A DNA stretch of 64,000 nucleotides. Source: Pseudomonas brassicacearum subsp. brassicacearum (GTDB lineage Bacteria; Pseudomonadota; Gammaproteobacteria; Pseudomonadales; Pseudomonadaceae). The position numbers and the translations under genes were made by a program. Shown here piece after piece: positions 17,415-25,873 of this stretch; position 1 is the stretch's first letter, and every line of letters starts with the position of its first letter. The notes beneath the pieces are model-generated. The model saw nothing but the letters and a program-made list of their open reading frames with translations, did not search any database and was not told the DNA's origin. The DNA lies in contig NZ_VZPJ01000002.1 of NCBI RefSeq assembly GCF_008801605.1, positions 62,001 through 126,000 on the forward strand, in the 5' to 3' direction.

Positions 17415-18110
17415 ATGGAAATCCAGGAAATCAAGCAACGCCTGGCCCGCCCCGCCGTGAAGCTCATTGCCGGCGGCTTTCGTCCTGTCGGCACCGATGA
17501 AGAAAGCTGGCTGGGCAATGTCTTCCTGTTCCGACCGGATGAAGAGGTGCCCACTAATCAGGCGGGGCAACAGTTGCTCCCCTATGCGCAGTTTTACCTG
17601 CCCGCCCTGCTCATCAATAGCCCTCTGCTAGCAGGGGTTCGTGTGCTGACGGTGTTCATTTCAAACCCGTTCCCCGAGCACTTTGAGCCGATGGGGGATA
17701 ATTGGGTTATCCGCGAGTACGGGCCGGATGATGTGTTGGTGCGCAAGTCTCTGTCGGTGGCAGGCACATTCCTCAAACCCTTCCCACTGACGGCGCAAGC
17801 GGTGCCGGAGGACTTTCCACTGTGGGATGGCGGTGGTGTCCCGGAAGACCTTGAGCAAGCAATCCTCACGCTGGAACGCGCGGGCAAGATCCAGAGCTAT
17901 TACGACTTGGTCACCCATACCTACGAACACAAGATCGGCGGTTACCCCTCGTTCTGCCAGTCGGGTGTTGATCCGGGTGAAGGCTTCGAGTTTGTGTTCC
18001 AGATCTCATCGGACTCGAAGATCAATCTGAACGTGGTCGACAGTGGGAGCCTGATGTTCTGGAAGCACAATGAAACTGGGGAGTGGGCGCTTTATTACGA
18101 TTTTTACTAG
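17415..18110 (+). CDS. DUF1963-like protein
   Basis: A 231-residue soluble protein resembling DUF1963 (YwqG-like), with the family-style region PLWDGGGVPEDLEQAIL and the end SGSLMFWKHNETGEWALYYDFY. AAAGGAGG lies eleven bases before the ATG. DUF1963 proteins are often found as immunity-like or orphan genes near polymorphic toxins, but no toxin gene is seen here. A GGGGACAG element starts six bases after the stop. Confidence 0.7.
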   Translation: MEIQEIKQRLARPAVKLIAGGFRPVGTDEESWLGNVFLFRPDEEVPTNQAGQQLLPYAQFYLPALLINSPLLAGVRVLTVFISNPFPEHFEPMGDNWVIREYGPDDVLVRKSLSVAGTFLKPFPLTAQAVPEDFPLWDGGGVPEDLEQAILTLERAGKIQSYYDLVTHTYEHKIGGYPSFCQSGVDPGEGFEFVFQISSDSKINLNVVDSGSLMFWKHNETGEWALYYDFY

Positions 18111-18116
18111 CAGTCG

Positions 18117-18134
18117 GGGGACAGATTTATTTTC
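18117..18134 (+). repeat. GGGGACAGATTTATTTTC element (copy B)
   Basis: Exact copy of the 18-base motif at 17011, six bases after the DUF1963 gene stop and 47 bases before the next gene. Confidence 0.7.
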
Positions 18135-18181
18135 AGGAGATAAATCCCTTTTTTGTCATCGCTGATCCTGAAAGGAAATAT

Positions 18182-18664
18182 ATGACAACCGAACTGCATA
18201 CCGGGGCGCACGCGGGCTACCGCACTCTCGACTGGCACGATGGATACGACGTTAACCTGGGTGACCTCATACACCAGCTTCCTCAGCTCGTACGTGGGCG
18301 TTATGTTGCGATTGCTGCGTCGGATAGCGGACCCTATAGCCTTAGCGCCATTGAGATCGCTAGCGGGTGGCAACGTGTAGGTGACTTGGCGATCAGTCCT
18401 ATCATTATGGATATCGATCAGTTGCCCACGCCGGGCTTTGATGAGTGGTATGTTTTTGAGCGCTTGCCTGATCGGGCGAGGCTCTCCAAATTCAGCAGCG
18501 CTATCGCATTTCAACCGTTCGGAGAGAGCCATAAGGTCGACAAGTTCTGGGCACAAATTGAAGATTTACAACCCGTGCATGCTCTGCTTGGCGCCTGTCG
18601 CCTCTTACTGATAACTCAAGACACAGCAATATATGAGAGCGTGCTTACGTTCTATTCAACCTAA
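18182..18664 (+). CDS. Hypothetical protein, possibly immunity-like
   Basis: A 160-residue soluble acidic protein. The ATG at 18182 follows AAAGGAAA at three to four bases. Its size, aromatic and acidic content (FDEWYVFERLP) and its place among orphan genes resemble immunity proteins, but I recognise no family. The base composition is more A/T-rich than that of the housekeeping genes around, which suggests transfer. It is followed at 19 bases by a palindromic GGGGACAG element. Confidence 0.6.
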   Translation: MTTELHTGAHAGYRTLDWHDGYDVNLGDLIHQLPQLVRGRYVAIAASDSGPYSLSAIEIASGWQRVGDLAISPIIMDIDQLPTPGFDEWYVFERLPDRARLSKFSSAIAFQPFGESHKVDKFWAQIEDLQPVHALLGACRLLLITQDTAIYESVLTFYST

Positions 18665-18682
18665 GGGTTGAGGTGTTGTCTT

Positions 18683-18763
18683 GGGGAAACGGGAACAGAC
18701 CACGACTATGAAACAGTCCGATTACAGGTGAGCCCAAATCGTGGTCTGTCCCCCGGTTTCTCC
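18683..18763. repeat. GGGGACAGACCACG palindromic element (copy 2)
   Basis: The left arm GGGGAAACGGGAACAGACC and right arm GGTCTGTCCCCCGGTTTC are near-complements; the loop resembles that of the copy at 13693-13769 (AGGTGA-CCCAAATCGTG). Confidence 0.7.
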
Positions 18764-18818
18764 GCGGAAAGTGGCGGGTACGAAATTGCATTTCTTCAAC
18801 CCTAATAAAGATCGACCT

Positions 18819-19196
18819 ATGCAAAACACTTTGAAAACTTTGGCTTGCTTACCGATGCTTTGGGCCACATTAGCCGGTGCTACTTCAGCATGTACCGGTG
18901 ATGGGTGCATTGACGAAGCATCGGCTTCCTTTATTGCACCCTATGATTTTTTCGAGGCCAAGTGCTCTTCGGTGAATCCTGGTATGCGGGAGCGATACTC
19001 TGCGGTGGCCGCCCACTTCCTACAGGATGCAGATGCAGATGCAGATTTCCTCAAAAAGTTACGGGCTTCGGAAGCCTACGCTCGCGTGTTCGCCAAGATA
19101 GAATCGAAGGCAAATTCCTTAAGCGCAGACGAACTTGGCAACGTTTGTGAGGAGTTTTCGAAAGATAACTATGGCCCAACCAATAGGACTGAATGA
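18819..19196 (+). CDS. Small secreted hypothetical protein
   Basis: A 125-residue protein with a signal peptide (cleavage after about residue 24, GATSA). The mature part has three or more cysteines (CTGDGC, KCS, NVCEEF). There is a short DADADAD run encoded by GATGCA repeats at about 19027-19045, which could vary by slippage. It has no strong ribosome site. The family is not recognised. A diverged GGGGACAG-type element overlaps its stop codon. Confidence 0.6.
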   Translation: MQNTLKTLACLPMLWATLAGATSACTGDGCIDEASASFIAPYDFFEAKCSSVNPGMRERYSAVAAHFLQDADADADFLKKLRASEAYARVFAKIESKANSLSADELGNVCEEFSKDNYGPTNRTE

Positions 19197-19214
19197 GGAG
19201 ACGAATTTATTTTC
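19195..19214 (+). repeat. Diverged GGGGACAG-type element (copy C)
   Basis: GAGGAGACGAATTTATTTTC resembles the motif at 17011 and 18117 (shared ATTTATTTTC end) and overlaps the stop of the gene at 18819-19196. Confidence 0.45.
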
Positions 19215-19249
19215 AGTCCTTTACGCAGCATCATTTTTGAACACTGCCC

Positions 19250-19684
19250 TCACCGGACGCTTGCACTCAGTAGGCTTACAAGGATGGAGTGTTCTTGCTC
19301 CCCAGAATGCGCATCAAGAAAAACCATATCCTCACTAATACCCTGAGCGCTAGAAACACCTAGGACGAACTCCCGTCCCGTAGATACAGCGAGCCTCTGC
19401 GCAAAAGGAATCAAGCGGTTGACCTGCTCGATACCATAGTTCTCAATGGGAAGGTTCAACCCAATAAACCAATCGGGTAAGTCATTCTCAGATAGGCTCT
19501 CATCGCGTTCGTGTTTCTGGTTCACGAGGAACGCACCCAGCTCAGACCATTCGCAAACGAGACCATCGAACGCAGCCACAAGCTCTGCCTCGATTGCATC
19601 GTTGTCGCTGCCATCTACATATAAATAAAGCATCTGTCCTGAGCGTCCGAGGGCTTCAATGCACCTATGATAGCGCTGGTGCAC
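19250..19684 (-). CDS. Hypothetical protein
   Basis: 144 residues from a GTG at 19684, or 127 from an ATG at 19633 that has AGGA four bases upstream. It is a soluble, acidic protein (LYVDGSDNDAIEAELVAAFDGLVCEW). No family was recognised. It is convergent with the secreted protein gene upstream and stands apart from other genes, as an orphan small gene. Confidence 0.55.
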   Translation of the reverse strand: MHQRYHRCIEALGRSGQMLYLYVDGSDNDAIEAELVAAFDGLVCEWSELGAFLVNQKHERDESLSENDLPDWFIGLNLPIENYGIEQVNRLIPFAQRLAVSTGREFVLGVSSAQGISEDMVFLDAHSGEQEHSILVSLLSASVR

Positions 19685-19858
19685 GCCAATTGTGAGCAGA
19701 TGTCCATCATCGTGCTATAGCTGGGATCGGGTAGATGACTTCGCCGGACGCTTACAGCCCTCTCCCCTTTTCAGTCCGATTGCTACATATCACGAAGGGC
19801 TGCAATCGACCCGAGGCGGCTGGTGGGATGATCAAGGCCAGCCGCAAAAGCGGACATC

Positions 19859-20302
19859 TCAATTAGCGATCAGGTTGGCATCTACAAATCGGTAAGTGAA
19901 CTCTATTGGGTCGGCAGCCAATCCCTTCTGCTGCATGTGTTTGGAATAGGAATCCCACGCGGCGTCGATTTGGCTGGGAAGCTCATCTGGAAGGTCCATC
20001 TGTTCAGCCACTATTTCAAACCACGTTCCTTGGGAGGCATAGGTCTCGCGTAGCTTGGGCTCCAGTTGAGCCAAGGCGTTCAATTGCTCTGGCTCAATCC
20101 TGCCGATGGATTTTAAAACGTAGAAATCCAATAGTTTTAGAAATGGTTTGCCTTCGTAGCGACTCATGACTGCATCGTTGCGTAAGGTGTGATTGATGTC
20201 TGTAGCTTCGTCTGACAGGCGTACACCTTCAGCGTCACTGGCAAAGATGTGAGGCGTGAATAGTACCCATAATACGGCTAACAACCGGAGAAGCCGCTTC
20301 AT
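19859..20302 (-). CDS. Secreted hypothetical protein
   Basis: A 147-residue protein with a clear signal peptide (MKRLLRLLAVLWVLFTPHIFA). The mature part is helical and acidic, without cysteines. The ATG at 20302 was chosen for the signal peptide and the AGGGTGA upstream. It lies seven bases after the TPR-like gene, so the two form an operon. The function is unknown. The 174-bp gap downstream (19685-19858) shows no feature I can name. Confidence 0.65.
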   Translation of the reverse strand: MKRLLRLLAVLWVLFTPHIFASDAEGVRLSDEATDINHTLRNDAVMSRYEGKPFLKLLDFYVLKSIGRIEPEQLNALAQLEPKLRETYASQGTWFEIVAEQMDLPDELPSQIDAAWDSYSKHMQQKGLAADPIEFTYRFVDANLIAN

Positions 20303-20309
20303 CGCTTTT

Positions 20310-20756
20310 TCACCCTGCGTCAAGATCAGCACGTGTCCTGAGAAAAGCCAAGTAGCGGGCGTCTTCCGCGGCGAAAATCTGTGGGCCAGCTCCCATGTAT
20401 GCGCGCATCAGCTCATCTGCTGCACGGTCATCTTGACCATCATCGAGCAAAACCTGTCCAAGACGCAGGTGCAAAAAAGGATTTCCAATCCCGCCAGGGC
20501 AAGTCATTGCGTACTGCAAAGCTTCGCGAGCGGAGGTCGTAAATCCGGATAGGAAGCAAGCGTCAGCGATAGCCGCCAGGATCCAGGTTGCAGCCTCCCA
20601 ATCATTTTTTGGGGAAGGGATTAATGCCCACGCCTTGTTATATTGGGCTACTGCTTCCTCAAAGCGGCCTGACTCAGCCAGCAGATCTCCGTCACTACTG
20701 AATTTCTTAATTTGCGAGTGAAGATCCGGACTCAATTCTCTATTTTCGCTCGTCAT
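20310..20756 (-). CDS. TPR-like helical protein
   Basis: A 148-residue helical protein with at least one tetratricopeptide-like unit (LAESGRFEEAVAQYNKAWALIP) and a second pair of helices around LQYAMTCPGGIGNPFLHLRLGQ. GGAG stands six bases before the ATG at 20756. It is the first gene of a two-gene unit with the secreted protein. Related small TPR proteins occur beside toxin or effector genes in Pseudomonas, so an adaptor or immunity role is possible. Confidence 0.65.
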   Translation of the reverse strand: MTSENRELSPDLHSQIKKFSSDGDLLAESGRFEEAVAQYNKAWALIPSPKNDWEAATWILAAIADACFLSGFTTSAREALQYAMTCPGGIGNPFLHLRLGQVLLDDGQDDRAADELMRAYMGAGPQIFAAEDARYLAFLRTRADLDAG

Positions 20757-20849
20757 TATCCACTCCATAGATTTGGTAAAAATCGGTGGCCTCTATTAAG
20801 AAGAAAATCTCTGTTAGTTTCCTGTCTATCAGACAAACCGCATTGGCAG

Positions 20850-21000
20850 TTTGGGGCTGCTGCGCAGCCCAGCGGGGATAAATCCCCTCGCCACAGGGGT
20901 TTTGTGCGTTGGCTGCTTGGCGGGCTGGTATTGAGAACGGGGTGGGCTTTTTTGTGAGTGCTGCGCACTCAAGCGGGAGCAAGCTCCCTCACCACAGGTG
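20850..21000. repeat. REP-like repeat region
   Basis: Arms of the GGGAGCAAGCTCCCTC and GGGGATAAATCCCCTCGCC kind, with CTGCTGCGCAGC and GTGCTGCGCACTC hairpins, fill most of the gap between two minus-strand genes. Confidence 0.65.
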
Positions 21001-21008
21001 CGTGGCGT

Positions 21009-21320
21009 TCAGGGATGGCGATCCAGTTTTTTGAGGAACACGGTCATTTCTTTTTCGGCTTGTTTGTCGCCGTGGGCTCGGGCGGCTTCAAGGCCTTGTT
21101 CCCAGGCTTGGCGGGCTGCCGGTAGGTTGCCTTGGCCTTGGTGGGCCTTGCCTAGGAGTTTCCAGGCGGCTGAGTATTTGGGGTCGAATTCGACGCAGCG
21201 TTGGAGGTGTTCGGCTGCTCGGGGGAATTCGCCTAGGTCGAGGTAGCCCTTGCCCAGGCCGAAGCGTAGCAGGGCGTTGTCCACACCCTTGGCGAGCATT
21301 TTTTCCAGGGAATCGAGCAT
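21009..21320 (-). CDS. Tetratricopeptide repeat protein
   Basis: A 103-residue soluble protein made of two to three TPR units (LLRFGLGKGYLDLGEFPRAA, SAAWKLLGKAHQGQGNLPAA). GAGGAG is eight bases before the ATG. It corresponds in position to PA0015, next to trkA. Such proteins serve as scaffolds; the partner is unknown. Confidence 0.85.
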   Translation of the reverse strand: MLDSLEKMLAKGVDNALLRFGLGKGYLDLGEFPRAAEHLQRCVEFDPKYSAAWKLLGKAHQGQGNLPAARQAWEQGLEAARAHGDKQAEKEMTVFLKKLDRHP

Positions 21321-21342
21321 TTTAAAAACTCCTCATGACTAA

Positions 21343-21453
21343 GATCGTTCCCACGCTCTGCGTGGGAATGCAGCCCGGGACGCTCTGCGTCCCCTCAAGA
21401 GCCGAACGCAGAGCGTCCGTAGAGGCATTCCCACGCAGAGCGTGGGAACGATC
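21343..21453. repeat. Palindromic repeat, GATCGTTCCCACGC type (copy 2)
   Basis: Same architecture as 14105-14215 with outer arms GATCGTTCCCACGCTCTGCG and complement, placed nine bases after the trkA stop, where it could act as a transcript end. Confidence 0.85.
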
Positions 21454-21461
21454 CGTGGTGG

Positions 21462-22835
21462 TCAGAAGAAACTCAACCCCACATGGAACAGCTTCTCGAC
21501 ATCGCGAATGTGTTTCTTGTCCACCAGGAACAGGATCACATGGTCGCCGGTCTGGATAACGGTGTCGTCGTGGGCGATCAGCACTTCTTCGTCGCGGATG
21601 ATCGCGCCGATGGTGGTGCCTGGCGGCAGGCCGATGTCGCGGATGGCTTTGCCGATCACTTTGCTGGATTTGGCGTCGCCGTGGGCAATGGCTTCGATGG
21701 CTTCGGCCGCGCCGCGGCGCAGGGAGTGGACGCTGACGATGTCACCGCGGCGCACGTGGGCCAGCAAGGTGCCGATGGTTGCCAGTTGCGGGCTGATGGC
21801 GATGTCGATGTCGCCGCCCTGGATCAGGTCGACGTAGGCCGGGTTGTTGATGATGGTCATGACCTTCTTCGCCCCCAGGCGCTTGGCCAATAGCGACGAC
21901 ATGATGTTGGCTTCGTCGTCGTTGGTCAGGGCCAGGAAGATGTCGGCGTCGGCGATGTTTTCTTCCAACAGCAGGTCGCGGTCCGAAGCACTGCCCTGCA
22001 ATACCACGGTGCTGTCGAGGGTGTCGGAGAGGTAGCGGCAGCGCGCCGGGTTCATCTCGATGATCTTGACCTGGTAGCGGCTTTCGATGGCTTCGGCCAG
22101 GCGCTCGCCGATCTGCCCGCCGCCAGCGATGACGATGCGCTTGTAGTTCTCGTCCAGGCGGCGCATTTCGCTCATGACCGCGCGAATGTTCGCCTTGGCG
22201 GCGATGAAAAACACCTCGTCGTCGGCTTCGATCACCGTGTCGCCCTGGGGCAGGATCGGCCGGTCACGGCGGAAAATCGCGGCAACGCGGGTTTCCACAT
22301 TCGGCATGTGCTCGCGCAGCTGGCGCAGTTGCTGGCCCACCAGCGGCCCGCCGTAGTAGGCCTTGACCGCCACCAGTTGCGCCTTGCCTTCGGCAAAGTC
22401 GATCACCTGCAAGGCGCCGGGGTGCTCGATCAGGCGCTTGATGTAGTTGGTCACCACCTGCTCGGGGCTGATCAGCACATCCACCGGGATCGCTTCGTTG
22501 TCGAACAGGTCGGCGCGGGTCAGGTAGGACGCTTCGCGCACCCGGGCGATCTTGGTCGGGGTGTGGAACAACGTGTGGGCGACCTGGCAGGCGACCATGT
22601 TGGTTTCATCGCTGTTGGTCACGGCCACGAGCATGTCGGCATCGTCGGCGCCGGCCTGGCGCAGCACCGTCGGCAACGACCCGCGACCTTGCACGGTGCG
22701 GATGTCGAGACGGTCGCCGAGGTTGCGCAGGCGTTCGCCGTCGGTGTCGACCACGGTGATGTCGTTGGCCTCGCTGGCCAGATGTTCCGCCAGCGAACCG
22801 CCGACTTGTCCTGCGCCGAGGATGATGATTTTCAT
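21462..22835 (-). CDS. trkA: Trk potassium uptake regulator TrkA
   Basis: A 457-residue cytoplasmic NAD-binding subunit of the Trk potassium system, built as two RCK halves. Each has a Rossmann glycine motif ([13 protein letters not shown] at residue 7 and [14 protein letters not shown] near 238), followed by a TrkA-C domain. It gates the TrkH/TrkG channel, which is not in the window. It follows rsmB by 24 bases on the same strand. Confidence 0.96.
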   Translation of the reverse strand: MKIIILGAGQVGGSLAEHLASEANDITVVDTDGERLRNLGDRLDIRTVQGRGSLPTVLRQAGADDADMLVAVTNSDETNMVACQVAHTLFHTPTKIARVREASYLTRADLFDNEAIPVDVLISPEQVVTNYIKRLIEHPGALQVIDFAEGKAQLVAVKAYYGGPLVGQQLRQLREHMPNVETRVAAIFRRDRPILPQGDTVIEADDEVFFIAAKANIRAVMSEMRRLDENYKRIVIAGGGQIGERLAEAIESRYQVKIIEMNPARCRYLSDTLDSTVVLQGSASDRDLLLEENIADADIFLALTNDDEANIMSSLLAKRLGAKKVMTIINNPAYVDLIQGGDIDIAISPQLATIGTLLAHVRRGDIVSVHSLRRGAAEAIEAIAHGDAKSSKVIGKAIRDIGLPPGTTIGAIIRDEEVLIAHDDTVIQTGDHVILFLVDKKHIRDVEKLFHVGLSFF

Positions 22836-22859
22836 CCAGTCACTCCTATCGAATCGGTC

Positions 22860-24170
22860 TTAACCGCGTGCGGCGGCGATCTTGATCAGCTTGGCGTAGT
22901 AGAACCCGTCGTGACCGCCTTCCTGGGCCAGCAACTGCCGGCCGTGAGGCTGCTTCAGGCCGGCCTGGCTGGCAATGTCCAGCTCCCGGGCGCCTGGGGT
23001 GCGGGCGAGGAAGGCTTCGATCACTTCGGTGTTCTCGGTCGGCAAGGTCGAGCAGGTGGCGTAGAGCAGCATGCCACCCACTTCCAGGGTCGGCCACAGG
23101 GCATCGAGCAGTTCGCCCTGCAACACGGCCAGCGCCGCAATGTCGTCCGGCTGGCGGGTAAGCTTGATGTCCGGATGGCGGCGGATGACGCCGGTGGCCG
23201 AGCATGGCGCGTCGAGGAGGATGCGCTGGAACGGCTTGCCGTCCCACCAGGTCGCGGTGTCGCGGCCATCGGCGGCGATCAGCTCGGCCTCCAGGCCGAG
23301 GCGTTCGAGGTTTTCCTTCACGCGCACTAGGCGCTTGGCTTCCAGATCCACCGCCACCACGCCGGCCAGCTTCGGCTCGGCCTCGAGGATGTGACAGGTC
23401 TTGCCACCCGGCGCGCAGCAAGCGTCCAGCACCCTTTGGCCGGGCGCCAGCTCCAGCAGGTCAGCGGCCAGTTGCGCGGCTTCGTCCTGGACGCTGATCC
23501 AGCCCTCGGCAAAGCCCGGCAGTGCGCGCACATCGCCCGGGGTTTCCAGGACGATGCCGTCGCGGCTGTACTGGCACGGGATGGCCGGGATGCCCGCCTC
23601 ACCCAGCAACGCCAGGTAGGCGTCGCGGGTATGGTGGCGACGGTTGACCCGCAGGATCATCGGTGGATGGGCATTGTTGGCCGCACAGATGGCTTCCCAT
23701 TGCTCGGGCCAGAACGCCTTCAGGGATTTCTGCAGCCAGCGCGGGTGAGCGGTGCGGACCACCGGGTCGTGCTCCAGCTCGGCCAACAGGGTTTCGCTTT
23801 CCCGCTGGGCGCGGCGCAACACGGCATTGATCAGGGCCTTGGCCCAGGGCTTTTTCAGCTTGTCGGCGCAGCCCACGGTTTCGCCGATGGCGGCGTGGGC
23901 CGGGACGCGGGTGTAGAGCAGTTGATAGAGCCCCACCAGCAGCAGCGCCTCGACGTCGGCATCGGCGGCCTTGAACGGCTTCTGCAACAGCTTCGCCGCG
24001 AGGGCCGACAGCCGCGGCTGCCAACGGGCGGTGCCGAACGCCAGGTCCTGGGTGAAACCGCGATCACGGTCTTCGACCTTGTCCAGTTGGGTCGGCAGGG
24101 AACTGTTGAGGGAGGCTTTGCCACTGAGTACGGCGGCAAGTGCCTTGGCGGCGGCCAGACGCGGGTTCAT
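22860..24170 (-). CDS. rsmB: 16S rRNA (cytosine967-C5)-methyltransferase
   Basis: A 436-residue enzyme with an N-terminal NusB-like RNA-binding domain (about 1-140) and a C-terminal SAM methyltransferase domain. The SAM motif is [10 protein letters not shown], and the two cysteines of m5C enzymes are in DAPCSATG (release) and YATCSTLP (nucleophile). It modifies C967 of 16S rRNA. Its start overlaps the fmt stop by four bases, as usual in the fmt-rsmB unit. Confidence 0.97.
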   Translation of the reverse strand: MNPRLAAAKALAAVLSGKASLNSSLPTQLDKVEDRDRGFTQDLAFGTARWQPRLSALAAKLLQKPFKAADADVEALLLVGLYQLLYTRVPAHAAIGETVGCADKLKKPWAKALINAVLRRAQRESETLLAELEHDPVVRTAHPRWLQKSLKAFWPEQWEAICAANNAHPPMILRVNRRHHTRDAYLALLGEAGIPAIPCQYSRDGIVLETPGDVRALPGFAEGWISVQDEAAQLAADLLELAPGQRVLDACCAPGGKTCHILEAEPKLAGVVAVDLEAKRLVRVKENLERLGLEAELIAADGRDTATWWDGKPFQRILLDAPCSATGVIRRHPDIKLTRQPDDIAALAVLQGELLDALWPTLEVGGMLLYATCSTLPTENTEVIEAFLARTPGARELDIASQAGLKQPHGRQLLAQEGGHDGFYYAKLIKIAAARG

Positions 24171-25126
24171 GAGGCGTCCGTCGCTTGGCCGAGCACAGTG
24201 CCGACGGCAAATTTCTCACGGCGGCTGTTGAACAGGTCGCTGAAATTCAGTGCCTTGCCACCGGGCAGTTGCAAGCGCGTCAGGCACAACGCCTGCTCGC
24301 CGCAGGCCACGACCAGGCCATCCTTGCTGGCGCTGAGGATTTCACCCGGTGCGCCCTTCCCTTCGGCGTAACTGGCCGCCAGCACTTTCAGGGCTTCGCC
24401 GTTCAAGGTGCTGTGGCAGATCGGCCAAGGATTGAAGGCCCGCACCAGGCGCTCCAGCTCAACGGCTGGGCAGCTCCAGTCGATGCGGGCTTCGTCCTTG
24501 TTCAGTTTGTGCGCGTAGGTGGCGAGGCTGTCATCCTGCACTTCGCCTTCCAAGGTGCCAGCGGCCAGGCCGGCAATCGCCTCGACCACGGCCGGCGGGC
24601 CAATGAGCGCGAGACGGTCGTGCAGGCTGCCACCGGTGTCTTCGGCGCTGATGGGGGTGCTGACCTTGAGCAGCATTGGCCCGGTGTCCAGGCCGGCTTC
24701 CATGCGCATCACGGTCACGCCGCTCTCGGCATCGCCCGCTTCCACGGCGCGCTGGATCGGCGCGGCACCGCGCCAGCGCGGCAGCAGCGAGGCGTGGCTG
24801 TTGATGCAACCCAGGCGCGGGATATCCAGCACCACTTGGGGCAGGATCAGGCCGTAGGCGACCACCACCATCAAGTCTGGCTTGAGCGCCGCCAGTTCGG
24901 CCTGGGCCTGTGCATCGCGCAGGGTCGGCGGCTGCAACACCTCGATACCGTGCTCCAGGGCCAGTTGCTTGACCGGGCTGGGCATCAGTTTTTGCCCGCG
25001 ACCGGCCGGCCGGTCCGGTTGGGTGTAGACCGCGACGATTTCGTGGGGGCTGGCCAGCAGGGCCTTGAGGTGTTCGGCGGCAAATTCGGGAGTGCCGGCA
25101 AAGACGATGCGCATTGGCTCAGTCAT
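24167..25126 (-). CDS. fmt: Methionyl-tRNA formyltransferase
   Basis: A 319-residue enzyme that formylates initiator Met-tRNA using 10-formyl-THF. The catalytic Asn, His and Asp lie in the regions [18 protein letters not shown] and LDTGPML; the [11 protein letters not shown] signature is diagnostic. The C-terminal domain (after about 205) binds tRNA. It lies downstream of def, separated by a terminator-like hairpin. Confidence 0.97.
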   Translation of the reverse strand: MTEPMRIVFAGTPEFAAEHLKALLASPHEIVAVYTQPDRPAGRGQKLMPSPVKQLALEHGIEVLQPPTLRDAQAQAELAALKPDLMVVVAYGLILPQVVLDIPRLGCINSHASLLPRWRGAAPIQRAVEAGDAESGVTVMRMEAGLDTGPMLLKVSTPISAEDTGGSLHDRLALIGPPAVVEAIAGLAAGTLEGEVQDDSLATYAHKLNKDEARIDWSCPAVELERLVRAFNPWPICHSTLNGEALKVLAASYAEGKGAPGEILSASKDGLVVACGEQALCLTRLQLPGGKALNFSDLFNSRREKFAVGTVLGQATDAS

Positions 25127-25162
25127 GGGTAGCTCTCAATTACAAAGCAGTCGCAAAAAGAA

Positions 25163-25186
25163 AAAGGCTTGCCGCGGCAAGCCTTT
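25163..25186 (-). terminator. Terminator-like hairpin between def and fmt
   Basis: AAAGGCTTGCC and GGCAAGCCTTT are perfect complements around a two-base centre. Read on the minus strand the stem is followed by TTTTTCTTTTT. It would end def transcripts before fmt, or attenuate them. Confidence 0.8.
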
Positions 25187-25197
25187 GAAGGGGGGCA

Positions 25198-25704
25198 TCA
25201 AGCATTCTGGCGATGAAGTTTTTCCAGTTTTTTCTTGATGCGGTCACGCTTGAGGGTAGACAGGTAATCCACGAACAACTTGCCGTTGAGGTGGTCACAC
25301 TCGTGCTGGATGCACACGGCCAGCAAGCCTTCGGCGATCAGTTCATATGGCTGGCCGTCACGGTCCAGGGCCTTGATCTTGACCTTCTGTGGGCGGTCGA
25401 CGTTTTCGTAGAAGCCCGGCACCGAGAGGCAGCCTTCCTGGTACTGGTCCATCTCGTCGGTCAGGGTTTCGAACTCGGGGTTGATGAACACCCGCGGCTC
25501 GCTGCGGTCTTCGGAGAGGTCCATGACGACGATACGCTTGTGCACGTTGACCTGGGTCGCGGCGAGGCCGATGCCTGGCGCTTCATACATTGTTTCAAAC
25601 ATGTCATCGACCAACTGACGCACTTCGTCGTCCACTACGGCCACTGGTTTGGCGATAGTGCGCAGGCGCGGGTCCGGAAATTCGAGAATGTTCAAAATGG
25701 CCAT
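25198..25704 (-). CDS. def: Peptide deformylase
   Basis: A 168-residue metalloenzyme that removes the N-formyl group from new proteins. All three motifs are visible: [16 protein letters not shown] and QHECDHLNG (metal ligands Cys, His, His). The ATG at 25704 gives the standard N-terminus ([15 protein letters not shown]); the longer frame upstream is not typical. It is divergent from the LysM gene, with 169 bp between. Confidence 0.97.
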   Translation of the reverse strand: MAILNILEFPDPRLRTIAKPVAVVDDEVRQLVDDMFETMYEAPGIGLAATQVNVHKRIVVMDLSEDRSEPRVFINPEFETLTDEMDQYQEGCLSVPGFYENVDRPQKVKIKALDRDGQPYELIAEGLLAVCIQHECDHLNGKLFVDYLSTLKRDRIKKKLEKLHRQNA

Positions 25705-25873
25705 AAGCTTGATAAATGCACGTGTGAGGTAAAGTCGGGTGGCTGGCCTGGCGTGTCTTGGGATGCAGGCTACCGTTGTAAAACGTTGCTCTTGTGGAGA
25801 ATAGCTCCTTAAGCAGCGAGCCACGGGGGCTCTGGCGTTTTACGCGAACGCACATAATAAAGGGATTCACCGC

